This document shows, in pieces, positions 34,678-35,067 of a DNA stretch of 35,067 nucleotides. The stretch is from Phycisphaerae bacterium. GTDB lineage: Bacteria > Planctomycetota > Phycisphaerae > JAAYCJ01. Where the stretch lies: positions 1-35,067 of the forward strand of contig JAAYCJ010000101.1 in NCBI GenBank assembly GCA_012729815.1, written 5' to 3'. Position numbers and translations under genes: made by a program. The notes beneath the pieces were generated by a model, which did no database searches, was not told the origin of the DNA, and saw only the letters and a program-made list of their open reading frames with translations. Position 1 is the stretch's first letter. Each line of letters begins with the position of its first letter.

Positions 34678-34796
34678 GTAGGGTGGATGTTCCTACATCC
34701 ACCTTTTCTCTCCGCCGCCGGTATCGCCAGATGGCGAGATCGCGCTCCACGAACACATGAACCCAATGGCGCATGTCCGAACATCCACCCTACGAC
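34678..34796. repeat. Interspersed palindromic repeat, copy B, with inverted flank
   Basis: Positions 34678-34770 repeat the element at 34094-34182, including the GGTGGATGT-TCCT-ACATCCACC hairpin (34682-34703). GAACATCCACCCTACGAC at 34779-34796 is the reverse complement of the left edge (near 34673-34692), giving the copy inverted ends about 120 bases apart. No gene is present between 34645 and 34856. Confidence 0.65.
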
Positions 34797-34856
34797 TGAC
34801 CGTTCCGGCAATGGCAGACGCGGTGTTCTGCACGGCATTGTCCTGATCGTGCGGTG

Positions 34857-35067
34857 CTAAATGGTTTTGATTCTCTCCGCCAATTCCAGGGTCTCGTCCG
34901 CCAGGGCTGAAATTCGCACTGAGGGATACCCAGCCACCGAGGTTTGCAGGGTGTCGTTGATCGGATCGGTCCATCGGGCGTCGATGCGGTCAACGCCGAA
35001 CGCGGCTCCGAAAACCGACCCGGCCGTCGCGCCGTTGCAGTCCGTGTCCAACGCCGCCTGAACCGCG
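34857..35067 (-). CDS. ADP-ribosylglycohydrolase family protein, C-terminal part (runs off the window)
   Basis: The minus-strand frame is open from the right edge to TAG at 34857. It reads AVQAALDTDCNGATAGSVFGAAFG near the edge, matching the ADP-ribosylglycohydrolase motif with the metal-binding Asp-Thr-Asp, and then RWTDPINDTLQTS and ISALADETLELAERI. Only about 69 C-terminal residues are visible. The family removes ADP-ribose or related groups using two Mg ions, but planctomycetes carry many members of unknown substrate. Confidence 0.75.
   Translation of the reverse strand, partial: AVQAALDTDCNGATAGSVFGAAFGVDRIDARWTDPINDTLQTSVAGYPSVRISALADETLELAERIKTI

Noticed and set aside
1-35067. CRISPR arrays, tRNA or rRNA genes, insertion sequences with transposase.
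   Set aside because: No regular 20-50 base direct repeats with spacers, no tRNA-like cloverleaf and no transposase-like protein were recognised by eye.

Overview
The window reads as a high-GC bacterial chromosome from the Planctomycetota, most likely the Phycisphaerae side. The basis is family content: pseudopilins with [25 protein letters not shown]-type N-termini beside a GntR/LacI-hybrid regulator, large GH2/GH36/clan GH-A enzymes fused to sugar-binding modules, a UroD-like protein inside a glycoside hydrolase operon, lipoproteins and lpxB (a Gram-negative envelope). No rRNA, tRNA or CRISPR array was seen. The lineage is an inference; no marker gene settles it.

Region 1 (1-22946) is a polysaccharide-degradation locus. 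A regulator (158-1255) with a palindromic operator at its own start is followed by two pseudopilin genes, the second cut by an in-frame TGA, and by a secreted clan GH-A hydrolase with a CBM9-like tail. A second promoter with a perfect 19-bp palindrome then leads into two tandem cytoplasmic GH2 enzymes, a frameshifted UroD-like gene, a GHL10-like hydrolase, a GH36 enzyme with an NPCBM module and a second secreted GH-A/CBM9 enzyme. A second GH36 gene converges from the minus strand. Two of the junctions are ATGA overlaps. Export signals suggest the GH-A enzymes cut outside the cytoplasm, while the GH2 and GH36 enzymes (beta- and alpha-glycosidase families) finish oligosaccharides inside. The substrate cannot be named from sequence; galactose-containing glycans are a reasonable guess.

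Region 2 (23192-31708) is mixed: a large lipoprotein with a possible clan-CD (caspase-like) peptidase fold and Ig-like modules, a DsrE-like periplasmic protein, an unusual hypF-hypD pair, a xylose-isomerase-like protein and an iron-sulfur-flavoprotein-like protein. The HypF homologue lacks the acylphosphatase and zinc-finger regions and has lost YrdC-domain motifs. The HypD homologue has Gly where the essential iron-binding Cys should be, while its other cysteines are kept. No hypC, hypE or hydrogenase genes are in the window. This pair is the strongest candidate here for a repurposed, undescribed function.

Region 3 (31773-35067) holds envelope genes (two lipoproteins, lpxB), then a repeat-rich stretch, then a guanidine-III riboswitch directly in front of a Gdx/SugE guanidinium exporter gene, another copy of the repeat, and the C-terminal end of an ADP-ribosylglycohydrolase-like gene running off the right edge. 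Base composition changes along the window: plus-strand genes are G-rich at the left and C-rich at the right, with the change at roughly 13-16 kb.
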